This document shows positions 9,374 through 19,680 of a DNA stretch of 48,447 nucleotides, piece after piece. Within the stretch, counting starts at the first letter, position 1. Each line of letters opens with the position of its first letter. The notes under the pieces were generated by a model. That model saw nothing but the letters and a program-made list of their open reading frames with translations. It was not told the origin of the DNA and made no database searches. Source of the stretch: Perkinsus olseni (lineage: Eukaryota; Perkinsozoa; Perkinsida); the NCBI GenBank assembly GCA_013115125.1, contig JABANN010000237.1, positions 1-48,447 of the forward strand. Direction: 5' to 3'. The translations under genes and the position numbers were made by a program.

Positions 9374-11012
9374 CTAAATTGGAGAATGGCCAGAATCAGA
9401 GGGCTCGCAAGAGAAAGCTCGAAACTGATAAAAGAGAAGAGTGAGCCAGGGATGGGACGGCGAAAACAGAAGGAAATTGATACCCGTCGTGACTCACCTT
9501 TCCAGCTGTGTTCTCCCCCCAGGTATATATACCCCAATCCCTGACAGGCCCCTCGTCAGGACCGCCAAGAGTATGGCCGACCCTCCGAACCCACGCCGCA
9601 CAGTGGCCACTGCTGCACCGCAGCATTTGGACTTGGATCCGCTTAGGGAGTCGGACCCGCATAAACGTCTGTTGCGGATACTAAGGACTGAAGGTCGTAG
9701 GCTGCTAAAAATGTTCCAGTCTCACCTGCAAACTCCTCCCACACTGGCCTCTCTCGTTGTCCCCACAGGCATACACGGCGTCCTGATGCTCATCGTGCGG
9801 TATGTGGTCGTAAGGGGTGTCGTTGATAACAAGGAATGATGTACTAGGACCAGCGAAGATCCCTTCAGGGGCAAGGCCAGATTTCTGAAACCGCTAATCT
9901 CTTCAACTCAGCTCAAGGCGATGAGACTATGAGGTGGAGGCTGGCTAGGGTCCCACATTAGTGGCTAGCTCCTGCGTGTGCTGCTGGTCAAAGTCCGTAG
10001 GAACATCAGCAATCTTGGTGGGTGTGAACCTCAAGTGGGTCTCGAACGGCTCGTATGTTACCAGAGGCCGGGAGGCTGATGTCCCAGAGGGCGGCTTCTT
10101 TTCTTTCATGCTCTCCCCGGGGAGCTTTGACGACGCATTGCTCGGGGCCCACCTGTCCATGATAAAAAAGGGCATCATTCGACGACGAAGGCTGAAGAGC
10201 AGCTACGATGCCTACCTCGTGTCCCCATGGCCGAGCTGCAGGAGGGTGTCATCTCCCCACGTCCAAACCTCGCCATTGTCATCCAACACTATGGTATGGT
10301 AGTCGCCGGCTGCTATCTTCACACCCCTCGGCTCTCGAACGTACCGTCCCTTCTTACCGAGAACAACCCTCGCAGCCCCTCCGAGCATCGCCTGGATAGA
10401 AGGGTCCGCCCCACACTGCCCTCTAGTGTTGTCACCAAAACACCACACCCCGCCCTCCTGATCGAGGCCTACAAAGTGAGCAGCACTCACAGCTATCTCC
10501 GAGAATCTGATTCCCTCCGGAAACCCTGGGCACATGCTTATCGAGTTCCTGGCACCCGTGGCGACAACATTCTGTACGACGTATACTCGGCCGTCGTCCC
10601 CTAGGAGCCACAGTGATGTCTTTGAGGACTGAATATCGACTGCCCGTACCCCTCGAGGCAGCGGAATAGGTTTCGACACTGCGGCGCTGTTGCCATTCTT
10701 CCCAATACCATTACGCTTCCTCCACAGCCAGGCCTTGCCGTCCTCCGTCACAGCCCCGCCGAATCCGTCGCCCAAAGTCACACGAGCCCATCTCTCATCC
10801 GGCAAGAACGATAATCGCTGTGCTCCTCGCCTAGTTCGCTCGAGTTCAGGCCCGACCGACCCCATAGCAAAAATCGAAACCCGTCTCCCCTGCCGCCAGT
10901 CCTTCGAGCTCTCGCATCGTGAGAACTGCCGGTGATTGGCAGAGAGAATGCCGAGCGTGAGGACGCTAAAGGGTGCCATCCTCCGCCATGTGCCGACGAA
11001 GAGCCTATGCAT
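9374..11012 (-). CDS. RCC1-repeat protein, five exons
   Basis: Model: complement(9374..9424, 9498..9668, 9726..9884, 9957..10152, 10216..11012), 457 residues, all junctions GT-AG and in frame. RCC1-type blade motifs recur: VTEDGKAWLWRKRNGIGKNG, GGVWCFGDNTRGQCG, GEVWTWGDDTLLQLGHGD, AVYACGDNERGQCG and DWGIYTWGENTAGK. This implies a seven-bladed propeller of about 400 residues, the usual size. The N-terminus (MHRLFVGTWRRMAPFSVLTL) is basic and hydrophobic and could target a mitochondrion or the secretory route; that is inference. RCC1 proteins act as guanine-nucleotide exchange factors or scaffolds; which applies here cannot be told. The short last exon (FRAFSCEPSDSGHSPI) is the least certain part. 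Confidence 0.85.
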
Positions 11013-11157
11013 ACATCAAGACAAGAACTGAGAAGCTGCCACCTGCGCAATAAAACACGGGCAATGTCGGTCGAATAACCACTCGTCGTTCCGATGCACT
11101 TCTGCACTCAACTCGGTGACCAGCACACGGAAACTGCAATCTTCTGCGCATGCGAGG

Positions 11158-11667
11158 TCACAGCTTCTTACCGAAGTTGACGATCTCCTTCTCCACCTCC
11201 TCTCTGGCGGCCATGACACCTTCGAACTCCTCGCGGTTGAGAGTGAGGATCGGCTTATGTCTATCACCTTGTGTGATCATAAGAACTGTGGAACGCTTCC
11301 TGATGACGAAGAAAGGCAGAACGGTAGGAGCGGTAGAACCCCACCTCCCACACGTGTGCCGCGAATTGTAAACAAAAAGCTTCCTATTCAGCTCCGATGG
11401 CAGTTGCAAATCTCCAGCCCTATTGCCCGGAGGCCAGTGTTCTTGAGAATCTGTCCCCGGAGACCATAGCAGACTAGCGGATCGTCTGGCCCACTCATCA
11501 CCTTTCCCTCGTAGCTTCTCCGTGTCTCCCAGAGGAGCGGCCTTCTTAAATATGAAGGTCCGTTTCTTCTCGAAACAGAATGATCTGCTGACCACTGTCC
11601 CCCAATAGTATGCCCTACTGGAAGCCTCAGAAAGGACCACCCTGGTCGGCCATGATACGGAAATCAT
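11158..11667 (-). CDS. Small unrecognised protein
   Basis: An open frame of 169 residues runs from the ATG at 11667 (MISVSWPTRVVLSEASS) to a TGA at 11160. The centre is Arg/Ser/Gly-rich; the C-terminus (HKPILTLNREEFEGVMAARE, then EVEKEIVNFGKKL) looks like a strand followed by a charged helix. That arrangement is loosely reminiscent of PC4-like single-stranded-DNA-binding domains, but the match is too weak to name it. Some of the frame may contain short unremoved introns. It sits 145 nt upstream of the RCC1-like start and 154 nt downstream of the next gene's stop. Confidence 0.5.
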   Translation of the reverse strand: MISVSWPTRVVLSEASSRAYYWGTVVSRSFCFEKKRTFIFKKAAPLGDTEKLRGKGDEWARRSASLLWSPGTDSQEHWPPGNRAGDLQLPSELNRKLFVYNSRHTCGRWGSTAPTVLPFFVIRKRSTVLMITQGDRHKPILTLNREEFEGVMAAREEVEKEIVNFGKKL

Positions 11668-11821
11668 ATAACAAGGCGGAGCCCGGCAGCTCAAGAGTCT
11701 TCACGATGACGACCAAGAAACACTCCCATCACTCGACAGTACTATAGACCGTTGAAGTAGAAAAGTACATAAAAGGAGCTGATCGTGTAGGGTACATGTC
11801 TCCATGCGAAGATCAACACCA

Positions 11822-12570
11822 TCACCGCTGCAACAGCCTGCTCATGGCGACATCGAGGGAGTCCTGTATCAAGGCACACTCTTCAATTCTGGAAGATTCT
11901 CTCCCAGAAATCTCCTCATCCGCCACGGCCTCAATCCCGCGGTGTCGGGCTGCGTCATCCACTGAAAGCGCTTCTCCGTCGGCAGTTCCCTCATCACGTC
12001 CTCTGCAAGCATAAACCCATCAAGTGAACCGATTGAACTCAATCACCTCTGCCAATCGACGAGCGAGTCTTCACTCATTGCGCTGCTGAGCCTCTCCTCT
12101 GATATACCCCGGGACGAAGAGTCCAACGGCGGCGTCTCCACAGCCTCCAGAGATCTGCGTGGTGTGCGCCATAACGGAACGCTGTCCTCCTCCCCCGGGG
12201 AAGCCGCTAAAAGCCTCTCATTTCTTTCTATGACACTCGTTTCTGCATCGGTAATATCGCCGTCAGAATCTGCGGCCCGACTTCTACAGAAGATGGAGTG
12301 TATCACCAACGGACCTATCTGAAGGGCCACCGCAGCAAAGTTGCATCGCCATTCTGCCGGGGGCCTCCTCTTCAGGTCTCCGAGGAGCTTTTCAACAACC
12401 GGCCTCAGTTTCACTTGCACTGCGGACTTTTTGAGGACTGACTACGATAAAGGCAGTGATGATCGGCTTAGGAGCGTCTCGGCTCCTTAGCATGCCGGTG
12501 ATTTATCACCTCCGCTTTCACAGCGTTCCCACCATAACTGCTCGACGACCGGGATCCTGAGCTCGACCAT
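11822..12570 (-). CDS. Small unrecognised protein, three exons
   Basis: Model: complement(11822..12002, 12047..12437, 12510..12570), 210 residues from ATG at 12570 (MVELRIPVVEQLWWERCESG) to TGA at 11824. Introns are 72 and 44 nt with GT-AG ends, and phases match. A folded-looking segment (VVEKLLGDLKRRPPAEWRCN, VALQIGPLVIHSIFC) is followed by a Ser/Glu-rich disordered stretch and a helical tail (IEECALIQDSLDVAMSRLLQ). No family recognised. It lies 95 nt upstream of the kinesin stop on the same strand. Confidence 0.65.
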
Positions 12571-12665
12571 GCTGCATCTGACTCTGAGAGGCCGACAGAG
12601 TAACTGCCAGATTACCGCGATGTATCGAGGTGGACGTGTGTCGCGATCCACGCGACTATGACTTA

Positions 12666-15087
12666 CTACCTTTGAAGAGTCTTCCAGCTGGCATCCCGCG
12701 ATATTCCAGAGCCCGAGACGACGCTCATCGCACGCTGCGTTTTGTTATTCTTATTGTGTATCGGAGGTAGGCTGAACGTGCTGGGTTTGCTGGACGACCG
12801 TGCTTGAGCCGAGGAACATGACGTTGAAGATAGCTGAGTTGCTCCCTGCAATGAATCCGAGAGAACCAAAAGCCTTTTGTGGTAACGCTGGACTATTCTG
12901 GGAGACCCGAGCCGCCCGCATGCAATGACCTTGATGGATCACTACCTTTTTTCCTTTGGCGACGCAAATTGGCGGCAAAGATGTACTCCCAGCTACCGAG
13001 GCCTGACTACTGCCGAAAACCTTGCCCAGCATCCGCTCTAGAGCCCTATTCTTCGATTTGAATCCGAGATTCTCTGCTCGCAATCTGGCCACCTCCGATC
13101 GCATAGATTCCAGAATCCTGACTCAGCTCGCTGAAGGAAGACGGGTTGGTATTGCTCACTTCTCTGTTTCAGCGTTAACGCCAGCATCGACAGAAGCAGT
13201 AACGGCTCGTAGTCCGCTCATCAACCGTAATGGTACATTACATATGCTCATCGCCTTGAGCGCATACTGGAGAACGTGCACCGTCTCGGCGTAGTTTCTC
13301 TTGGCCTAATGATACATAAGAGGCACCACCGAGGTCATGAATCGGGCAGCTTCCAGGCATAGTCCTGCGCCGCTGAATTCGCCACATTACCCTACCGGGC
13401 TCACGGTGCAGATTATCATCGCGAGTCCTTTTCCGCCCAAAGAGTCTGCCAGTATCTGCGTTAGCTTGCTGTCCCTGTACGGCACATGAATGGCAGCAGC
13501 TGAGGCGATTGGCTCCGACGGGGACCCTTCTCGAGGCCCCGACGAACTTCCTAACACTATATACGGCATAGTGCGATCCAATCGCACCTCCATCACTACA
13601 CTCGGCCTGCTGGGCTAAGGCATTGATGACCTTCCCCAGGGCGAGGAGGCTCTTGTTAATCGATTGTGTCTCCTTTCTATGCTGAGCTTCTGTTCCTGAG
13701 GAGTTCGGAGATCTCCAGTAGCCCTGCCGGCGGTGAGCCACTCACGCGAGACTTTCAGCCTCTCTGATCCAGCAAGATCGGCAAAGGTTAGCTTTCCCCC
13801 GTTGGAAAGGAATATTGAGAAGAGACAATGCGATCTGCCAAAACACATGACAACTGCTCCTTACACACCCTTCACGATAGGATGCCGAGAACTGGTAGAT
13901 GCCGGAGAGCTGAGCCGCCACGCGTCCCAGCGATACCTCGAGCTGTGCCTGTTGAGCTCGTGGCCGTACACCTGTCGATTCGCCGTCCCTTCAGCGACAA
14001 GCGCCAGAACATCTGCGGCACTCTCACAGTCGACCTTCCGTAGGCCCGATACATAAAAGGAATTTCGCTCATTACCTGGAGGGTGATGGGGTTTAGCCGG
14101 TCTGTACGGATGATTCGGTAGTCTCCCGCATTCAGTCCCTTCTGGACGGCATTCCTATAGCTCACGAGGCCGCGTAAACACAGCTGCCGAGTACTACGGT
14201 CTTTGCTCGGGGGTATAGCCGACTACCCCGGCGCATCCGCCTCCTTGCCACGACCAGACCGATCCCTCTCTCCTTACACCGGACACGGAGCTGGTTCGGT
14301 TGGTGGTGACGGCGCAGCAGTGGTCGATGGAAGTCCTCCTCTGGGCTCCCTATCGCCTCAATTGGAGATACCAGAAGATCATTGAGCCTCTCATTATACA
14401 ACTCCAGAAAGGACGCGCGGACAGTTACATCGAGACCTGTCGATTCATTCAATAACCCGAGACCATCACCGACCCGCCGGGAGCGATTCGCCCCCAGATC
14501 CCCTGCCACTACCAAGTTCCTTGATCAGTCTGAAGAGGTCCTTGGCGCAGTTATGTATCAGCCCTCCCATGTCACCACTACAACGGTGGAGATACCCCTG
14601 CACGCCGGTCGGGATTGCCTCACCTAGACGGATCGCCTATCATCGTATGTGTCTTTCCACTTCCAGTTTGGCCATAGGCCATGACCGCGGCTCTATATCC
14701 CTCCAACACTGCATGGAGCATATCGCGAACCCCGCACCTTTCGAACACCTAGAGTCGGGCTGACAGACTACATGAACGGTCTCTGATGAACTTATTCACG
14801 CGTTGACACTACCTGTTTCTGCGTACTATCTGGCCCCAGGCAGCAGTGGAAACGTATCAGCTCAGGCGGGCTACTAGGCTCTCTACCAGGCTGCCTAACT
14901 GCCAGCTGGAAGGCAGCCGACCTATCACACATCAGTGCTGGCATGCCTGACTACAGTGGTACCCATCCTCCCCGTCCTTGCCCACAGAAACTACGTCAAC
15001 ACAGGGCTCGCATCCAGCATCTACTTCCGCCAGAAGCAGAGGCCTCACTCGCACGCAGGTACGGACAGCTACGACTCCTACTGACAT
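12666..15087 (-). CDS. Kinesin-like motor protein, 14 exons
   Basis: The full model is complement(12666..12845, 12946..13117, 13160..13205, 13242..13305, 13396..13550, 13588..13695, 13746..13834, 13937..14034, 14076..14183, 14252..14436, 14513..14577, 14624..14748, 14813..14921, 14963..15087), 542 residues, introns 36-102 nt. Motor motifs appear in order: [12 protein letters not shown] (residues ~6-17), P-loop [14 protein letters not shown] (~101-114), [14 protein letters not shown], switch I NRHSSRSH, switch [27 protein letters not shown] and [19 protein letters not shown] hydrolysis drives movement along microtubules. The segment between LNDLL and switch I is longer than usual, with basic and poorly conserved sequence, so those two joins are less certain. 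After the motor is a short helix ([20 protein letters not shown]) and a disordered tail, with no long coiled coil. Subfamily not assigned. Confidence 0.9.
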
Positions 15088-15190
15088 CCAGTCATGAAAG
15101 CCGGGACCAGCCTATCCAAGCCACCCGGCATGCACACGTCTACCTCAGAACTCAAGACGCTATCACTACAGGAGAGATCATGAGGCATGC

Positions 15191-16924
15191 TCACAATAGG
15201 TCGAGAAGATCATCATCCTCAGCATGGGGTTCGTTATTCACACCGAGAGCTTTATCCAGATCGTCTTCAAGACCCTTGAGAGTCTCCCTGTAGGACCTGT
15301 TCGGACCAGGCCTCACATTATCATACTCAATCCGCCAAGGGCACCTGGTTGCAGCAGAAGCTGAGATCGTCTCGGTCTCCTCCTGTATTTCCTCGTCCGA
15401 CGATTCAACTTCCTCCGCAGGACCACAGATCTCAGTGTCTTCGAATAGTCGCAGCGTGAACTTCTGCTCCTCTCTCTGCTCCGACGGCGCCGCTATCAGA
15501 TTCGCCAACACCGACAGCTCAGCCTTGGCTACTCTCGAGGCAACCTGACATTCCTCATCCACGAGTGACCACCCAGGAGTACCTGCGAAGTACCTCAGGT
15601 GCAAGCGTCCGAGCTGGCTCCTGGACAGCACCCTCTTTCTCCCTATACCGGAGAATCGATGCGCTCATGAAGTCGGGATTGACTACTGTCTTTCCATCTC
15701 CGATGCACTGTCATCTTTGGCAGTGGAGTACATGTTGGTGCCCAGTTGGAACCATTCTCTATCAACACCCCACTGAACTCGTTCTACACCTTGTGGACCC
15801 CTGAGGCCGAGCAATACAGCCAACCAACATCAACTAGAGCCCAAGTCACTGCCCAATAAGTCACGGTCGTATCCGCGAGTTAATACCTCCAGTCAATTCT
15901 TCCGCTAATGTCCAGCACCTCCTCTCGCACAACATTATTCCCCTGATACTCCTTCATGGTCCCTACTCCAATAATTCTCCCCGCGGCCTTCCATATTGGA
16001 TACCCACACTGACCTGGTCTAGCGAATCCAAAAGGCAGCACTCCGGTACTGTCGACCCGTAATGACGCATCAGACCCTTGCAGGCCTTCTTGCAGGAAAG
16101 TGGATATCTTCGCCTGAAACGAGTTACGACCGAAAGTTTCGGTCCGAAACCATGTGCTTTCCCATTGCTGTACCCTCCGGTGATTTAAGTTTTGCAGAAC
16201 CGTTTGGCGCAGGGTATTGAAGTCACTGGTGGACAGCTTGTTGTAAGTACATAAACGAGCAAGTCTGGAGGCGTACACATTACTACCTACTTTTTAGACA
16301 GAAAACAGTCTGGTCTATTCGTTGCAGGGCCTGAGATTGTAGCTCAACCTCGCTCAGGAGCCTCTCCCACTTCTTCATCATCCTTCACGAGCTGTATCAT
16401 GCCATCAATGTGATTCATCGTCACCATCACCATCTCCTCGGACCGTCCACAGCGCACTGTCTAAGTAGTATATTTTACGCATAACAGACGCCCTGGCTAC
16501 TACTGAACCCCCCGTTATAACCTGTAGTTTCAGTCCCATAGACACCAGGTCGAAGAGTTTATCCATGCTCAGTGCGTTGAGCCTCATTATAGAGCTATGC
16601 ACTAGCCGCTCAAACAGTTGACGCAGTGACCGCATGGAGTACCTGAGGATGTCTGAGACAGGAGGACTACCCAAGCTCACATTTCCTGGGGGACCAACAT
16701 CTCCTTCATAAAAGATCTGAACGAGGACCCTCCCGCTCAAACTCACGCCTCACGTTCAACTACTTTTCAAACATAGCACGTATAACATCACTCAGGACTT
16801 TCCGCTTCTTCGCAGAGGGGATACTCTGGGCCACCAGCCGCTGGTTTAGTATGTACCTAGACGACTCAAACACTGAACTCCTTGATGTGACTTCGAGCTC
16901 CACTTGAGAGATCGCCTTCATCAT
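15191..16924 (-). CDS. OSCP1: OSCP1 family protein (organic solute carrier partner 1)
   Basis: Conserved OSCP1 blocks occur in order: YILNQRLVAQSIPSAKKRKV, SDVIRAMFEKSFMKEMLVPQ, LRQLFERLVHSSIMRLN, SMDKLFDLVSMGLKLQV, EEMVMVTMNHIDGM, SDFNTLRQTVL, KISTFLQEGLQ, LGTNMYST, KAELSVLANLIAA, and an acidic end EDDDLLDLL. Firm exons: 16764..16924, 16681..16716, 16509..16642, from 16456, a block ending 15887, 15687..15800 and 15191..15620; introns are about 45-90 nt. Around 16390 and 16270 the frame resumes after apparent introns of only ~19 and ~22 nt. The ATG at 16924 is taken as start, but an upstream exon is possible because the usual 'LGGEM' N-terminus was not seen. OSCP1 is widespread in ciliated and flagellated organisms. 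The stop is 103 nt from the kinesin start. Confidence 0.87.
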
Positions 16925-18336
16925 CGAGTACAACAGCTGACAAACTTGGCGCCCATCGGCTTGTCGATACCTCAGAGCGTTCGAGGTGTCGCGAATTTCG
17001 CAATTCAAATCTGAACCCGAGTATGTGGCCAAAATTCGGCTCCAACATCTTCTGTGTGTTTTCGAGTGTTCGCCCAGAGGTGTACACATACACCCAAAAC
17101 ACGGATTTGCTCTTTCGGATGTGACTAATGTACGCTGAGATCGCGAAATTATGAAATTTCGAAGGCTGAATATACGCGCTAACGATTAGCAGCAAACCCG
17201 TAGAGTGCCCCCGAGCGCCGATAGTACATCATTTCACCTCCCATATTGATGACAACCATCGGCATGGTCAACAAGTGACCAATCACCATTCGCTAGTAGA
17301 TGAAACTCGCCCCTGGACGAGTAACAGCATCAAACTCTCAACTCGAGCACAACTTCTGTGCAGAAACGTGATGTTTCTTCAGAGGCAATTATCAACCCTG
17401 AATTGCTTCCGCCACTCACACGAGTATCCTTCGTAATAATTGAGATACTCCATTCCTTCATCCTCGCTTGCCTCGGAAACGTGTGTGCCATGCCAAGAGT
17501 TTTACTCTGAGACGCATGGATGTCTCCGATAGTACACAAACTGAACTATTCGACCAGGAACAGGAGCTGGCATCTGAACCACTGCGGTGGGGGGAACGGG
17601 GGCAGACGTCGTCGGTGAAAGCTCTACGGTGTTTGTCAGAGTCAGCGTCTAAGCATCATGTCAGAGATCGTTGTCAGAATGGGTTTCTTGACACATACCA
17701 CATAACCGTACTAAGTTTTCGAATGTTCTGAATCATAACTGGCAACAAGTGGTAGCCTTCGATTGAATGTTGTTAATGCCGGCGTTGGTATAGTAAACAA
17801 TTAGCCGAACAATTTGAACCACCGATTACTACCAGCTGTGAATTGGCGCGATAACATTCCGTGGGGGCTTCGAAACGGAAATAACTTCGGATGATTCGGC
17901 TTAGAAAGTAAGGTCTGCGGTCTACTTTTGAGCTTGCGTGCAATCGCGTGCGGCACGCACTGCACGCATACACAAGTAGGGGCCGTAGGATCTTACTGAG
18001 CCCAGCCCATATTGTGTTGAGCGTTACTAGTCTACTGTGGAGTTGCTACACATGCTTGATTGACCGTGCAAACTCCCCGCGAATGCGTCGGGGGATGCGC
18101 TGGAGCCAGTCCGAATCTGGGCAAGAATCTCATATGATGGACATCATTCGAGGCAAGAGCAGTGGGGTGACCTTCAATCATCATCGTGACTAACCATACC
18201 ACTGAAGGACTTCTGCGTCTCGCCTGGTTAGCACCAGTTGTGGCATGTGCGGAGCGGTCTTCGATGGCTCGGGGTTCTTTTTTGGGCATAAGCATTTGTG
18301 AGTTTATTCGCTCGTCTCCGTAGTGTTGGTCGCAAA
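16925..18336. other. Intergenic spacer between divergent genes
   Basis: About 1.4 kb separates the minus-strand OSCP1 gene from the plus-strand amidase gene, so it probably holds both promoters. Short frames on both strands lack protein-like character. No repeat, tRNA or TATA-like arrangement was confidently seen. The 60 nt before the amidase ATG include a T-rich stretch (ggggttcttttttgggc). Confidence 0.5.
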
Positions 18337-19680
18337 ATGTCTAACAGCCGCTCTCCGGTGAAAACGATCAAGACTATCTGCGTTGTCGTGTTGTTGGTGC
18401 TAGTGAGTGCTGGTGCGGGAAGAGCTGTCCTCTCTACCCCCGTGGATCCTTTAGTGGCTGTGCCGCCGGAAGCACCAACTGTCACTATCGACCTGTCAAA
18501 AGTTCCCGAGGAGCGCTTCAAGCCTGCTGTCAAGGCTGTTCTGAGCAGACACTCTTACAATGAATCTTTCGAACCATTCATTAACCAGATGAATGCCACC
18601 CTATTCGATGCGCTTAAGTTGGATGACTGTGATTATGAAAAGTTGCGTGAAGCTGCTCGCAGATATTATCCTGAGCAGTTGAGGGAGTTGCAGGGCATCT
18701 CCGACGAGCTCGCTGCGAACGGTCATGATGTAAGCATACGATATCTCCTGGCTTTGATGTACGCCGCTGAATTAGAGGCTCTCCTGTACCCTCAAGCCTC
18801 GTCTACTCGTAATGGTGCCTGGTGCACGGCTGTAATGATTGCGGATACTTGTGGTACTGTTATACACGGACGCAACATGGATTTGCCTGAAGCATACGGG
18901 CCAGATGCGGGATTGGTGACTCTCAACTTAAACGTTATCAACGTTCCTCACCCGGGTGTTCCAGATTACAAGGCCGCTGGAGTCACCTGGCTGGCTGCAT
19001 CTCTAATCACTGCCGAAGTTCCCGGTAGGTTGTCCATGGAGCTCAATGCTCGATACTATCCAACTTATAGAAAGCCTCCCAGCAAGCAGACGATGTTTGA
19101 TTACATTCTGAGCGGAAGGGTGCCTGTGTTGCTGTCCTATAGACAGATGATCGAGCGTAATGGAGTATTCGACTTCGACAGGGCTGTCGAGTTCACTAGC
19201 AACAGCCTGCCTCTGTCGTGCCCGATCTATTTCGCAGTGGTTGGTGCAGGCCGCTTCAAGGCAGCCGTCATGGCCCGAGACGAAGATGGGCTCGCCGTCT
19301 ATGCGAATGGGACTAGGACTAAGCCTTTGTTTTTGGACAGCCAGGGTGACGAAGCCGGCGCTAACAAGTGGTATTTGGTGCAAACCAACTACGATCATTG
19401 GGAGGAGGACCCACCTGACGATCCGAGGAGGACCATAGCCGAGAACTGCATCAAGGACAACGGGAGGACCTACGATGTCACTTCCACTACCGACGTTGTC
19501 ATGAGATGCATCTTCAAGGATAATGTCACTACTACCGAGACCGTTTACACTACGATCATGAACCCCACTGATTCTCAGTTCACTACATTCGTGAGATATA
19601 ACATGACACTGAGCGAGGGTACCGCGATCGCACAATCTGCTTCTGCTGATAAGATCCAATATTTAAGGCCGAGTAAATGA
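18337..19680 (+). CDS. Acid ceramidase / NAAA-type N-acylethanolamine amidase
   Basis: A single uninterrupted frame of 447 residues starts at the first in-frame ATG (18337); the frame is open to GTG at 18298. Residues ~10-30 (TICVVVLLVLVSAGAGRA) form a signal peptide or signal anchor. The Ntn-hydrolase core is clear: NGAWCTAVMIADTCG with the predicted nucleophile Cys at about residue 163, followed by TVIHGRNMDL, as in ASAH1/NAAA. Family members are cut autocatalytically just before that Cys and hydrolyse amide bonds of ceramides or N-acylethanolamines in acidic compartments. Several NXS/T sites fit a secretory or lysosomal route. It is the only long plus-strand protein gene here and the only one clearly without introns. 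Confidence 0.88.
   Translation: MSNSRSPVKTIKTICVVVLLVLVSAGAGRAVLSTPVDPLVAVPPEAPTVTIDLSKVPEERFKPAVKAVLSRHSYNESFEPFINQMNATLFDALKLDDCDYEKLREAARRYYPEQLRELQGISDELAANGHDVSIRYLLALMYAAELEALLYPQASSTRNGAWCTAVMIADTCGTVIHGRNMDLPEAYGPDAGLVTLNLNVINVPHPGVPDYKAAGVTWLAASLITAEVPGRLSMELNARYYPTYRKPPSKQTMFDYILSGRVPVLLSYRQMIERNGVFDFDRAVEFTSNSLPLSCPIYFAVVGAGRFKAAVMARDEDGLAVYANGTRTKPLFLDSQGDEAGANKWYLVQTNYDHWEEDPPDDPRRTIAENCIKDNGRTYDVTSTTDVVMRCIFKDNVTTTETVYTTIMNPTDSQFTTFVRYNMTLSEGTAIAQSASADKIQYLRPSK

Noticed and set aside
10212-11012. Treating the RCC1 exon as a complete single-exon gene
   Set aside because: The frame ends right after a good donor (ACGAG|GTAGG), and further RCC1 blades follow in phase in four downstream exons.
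15544-15668. A separate small gene starting MSASILRYREKE at 15668
   Set aside because: It can be spliced to the acidic last exon, but the longer OSCP1 reading (LGTNMYST... then AELSVLANLIAA) explains the region with family motifs, placing that ATG inside an intron.
18003-19659. Minus-strand frames antisense to the amidase
   Set aside because: The plus strand carries the complete Ntn-hydrolase motif set; the antisense frames have no family features.
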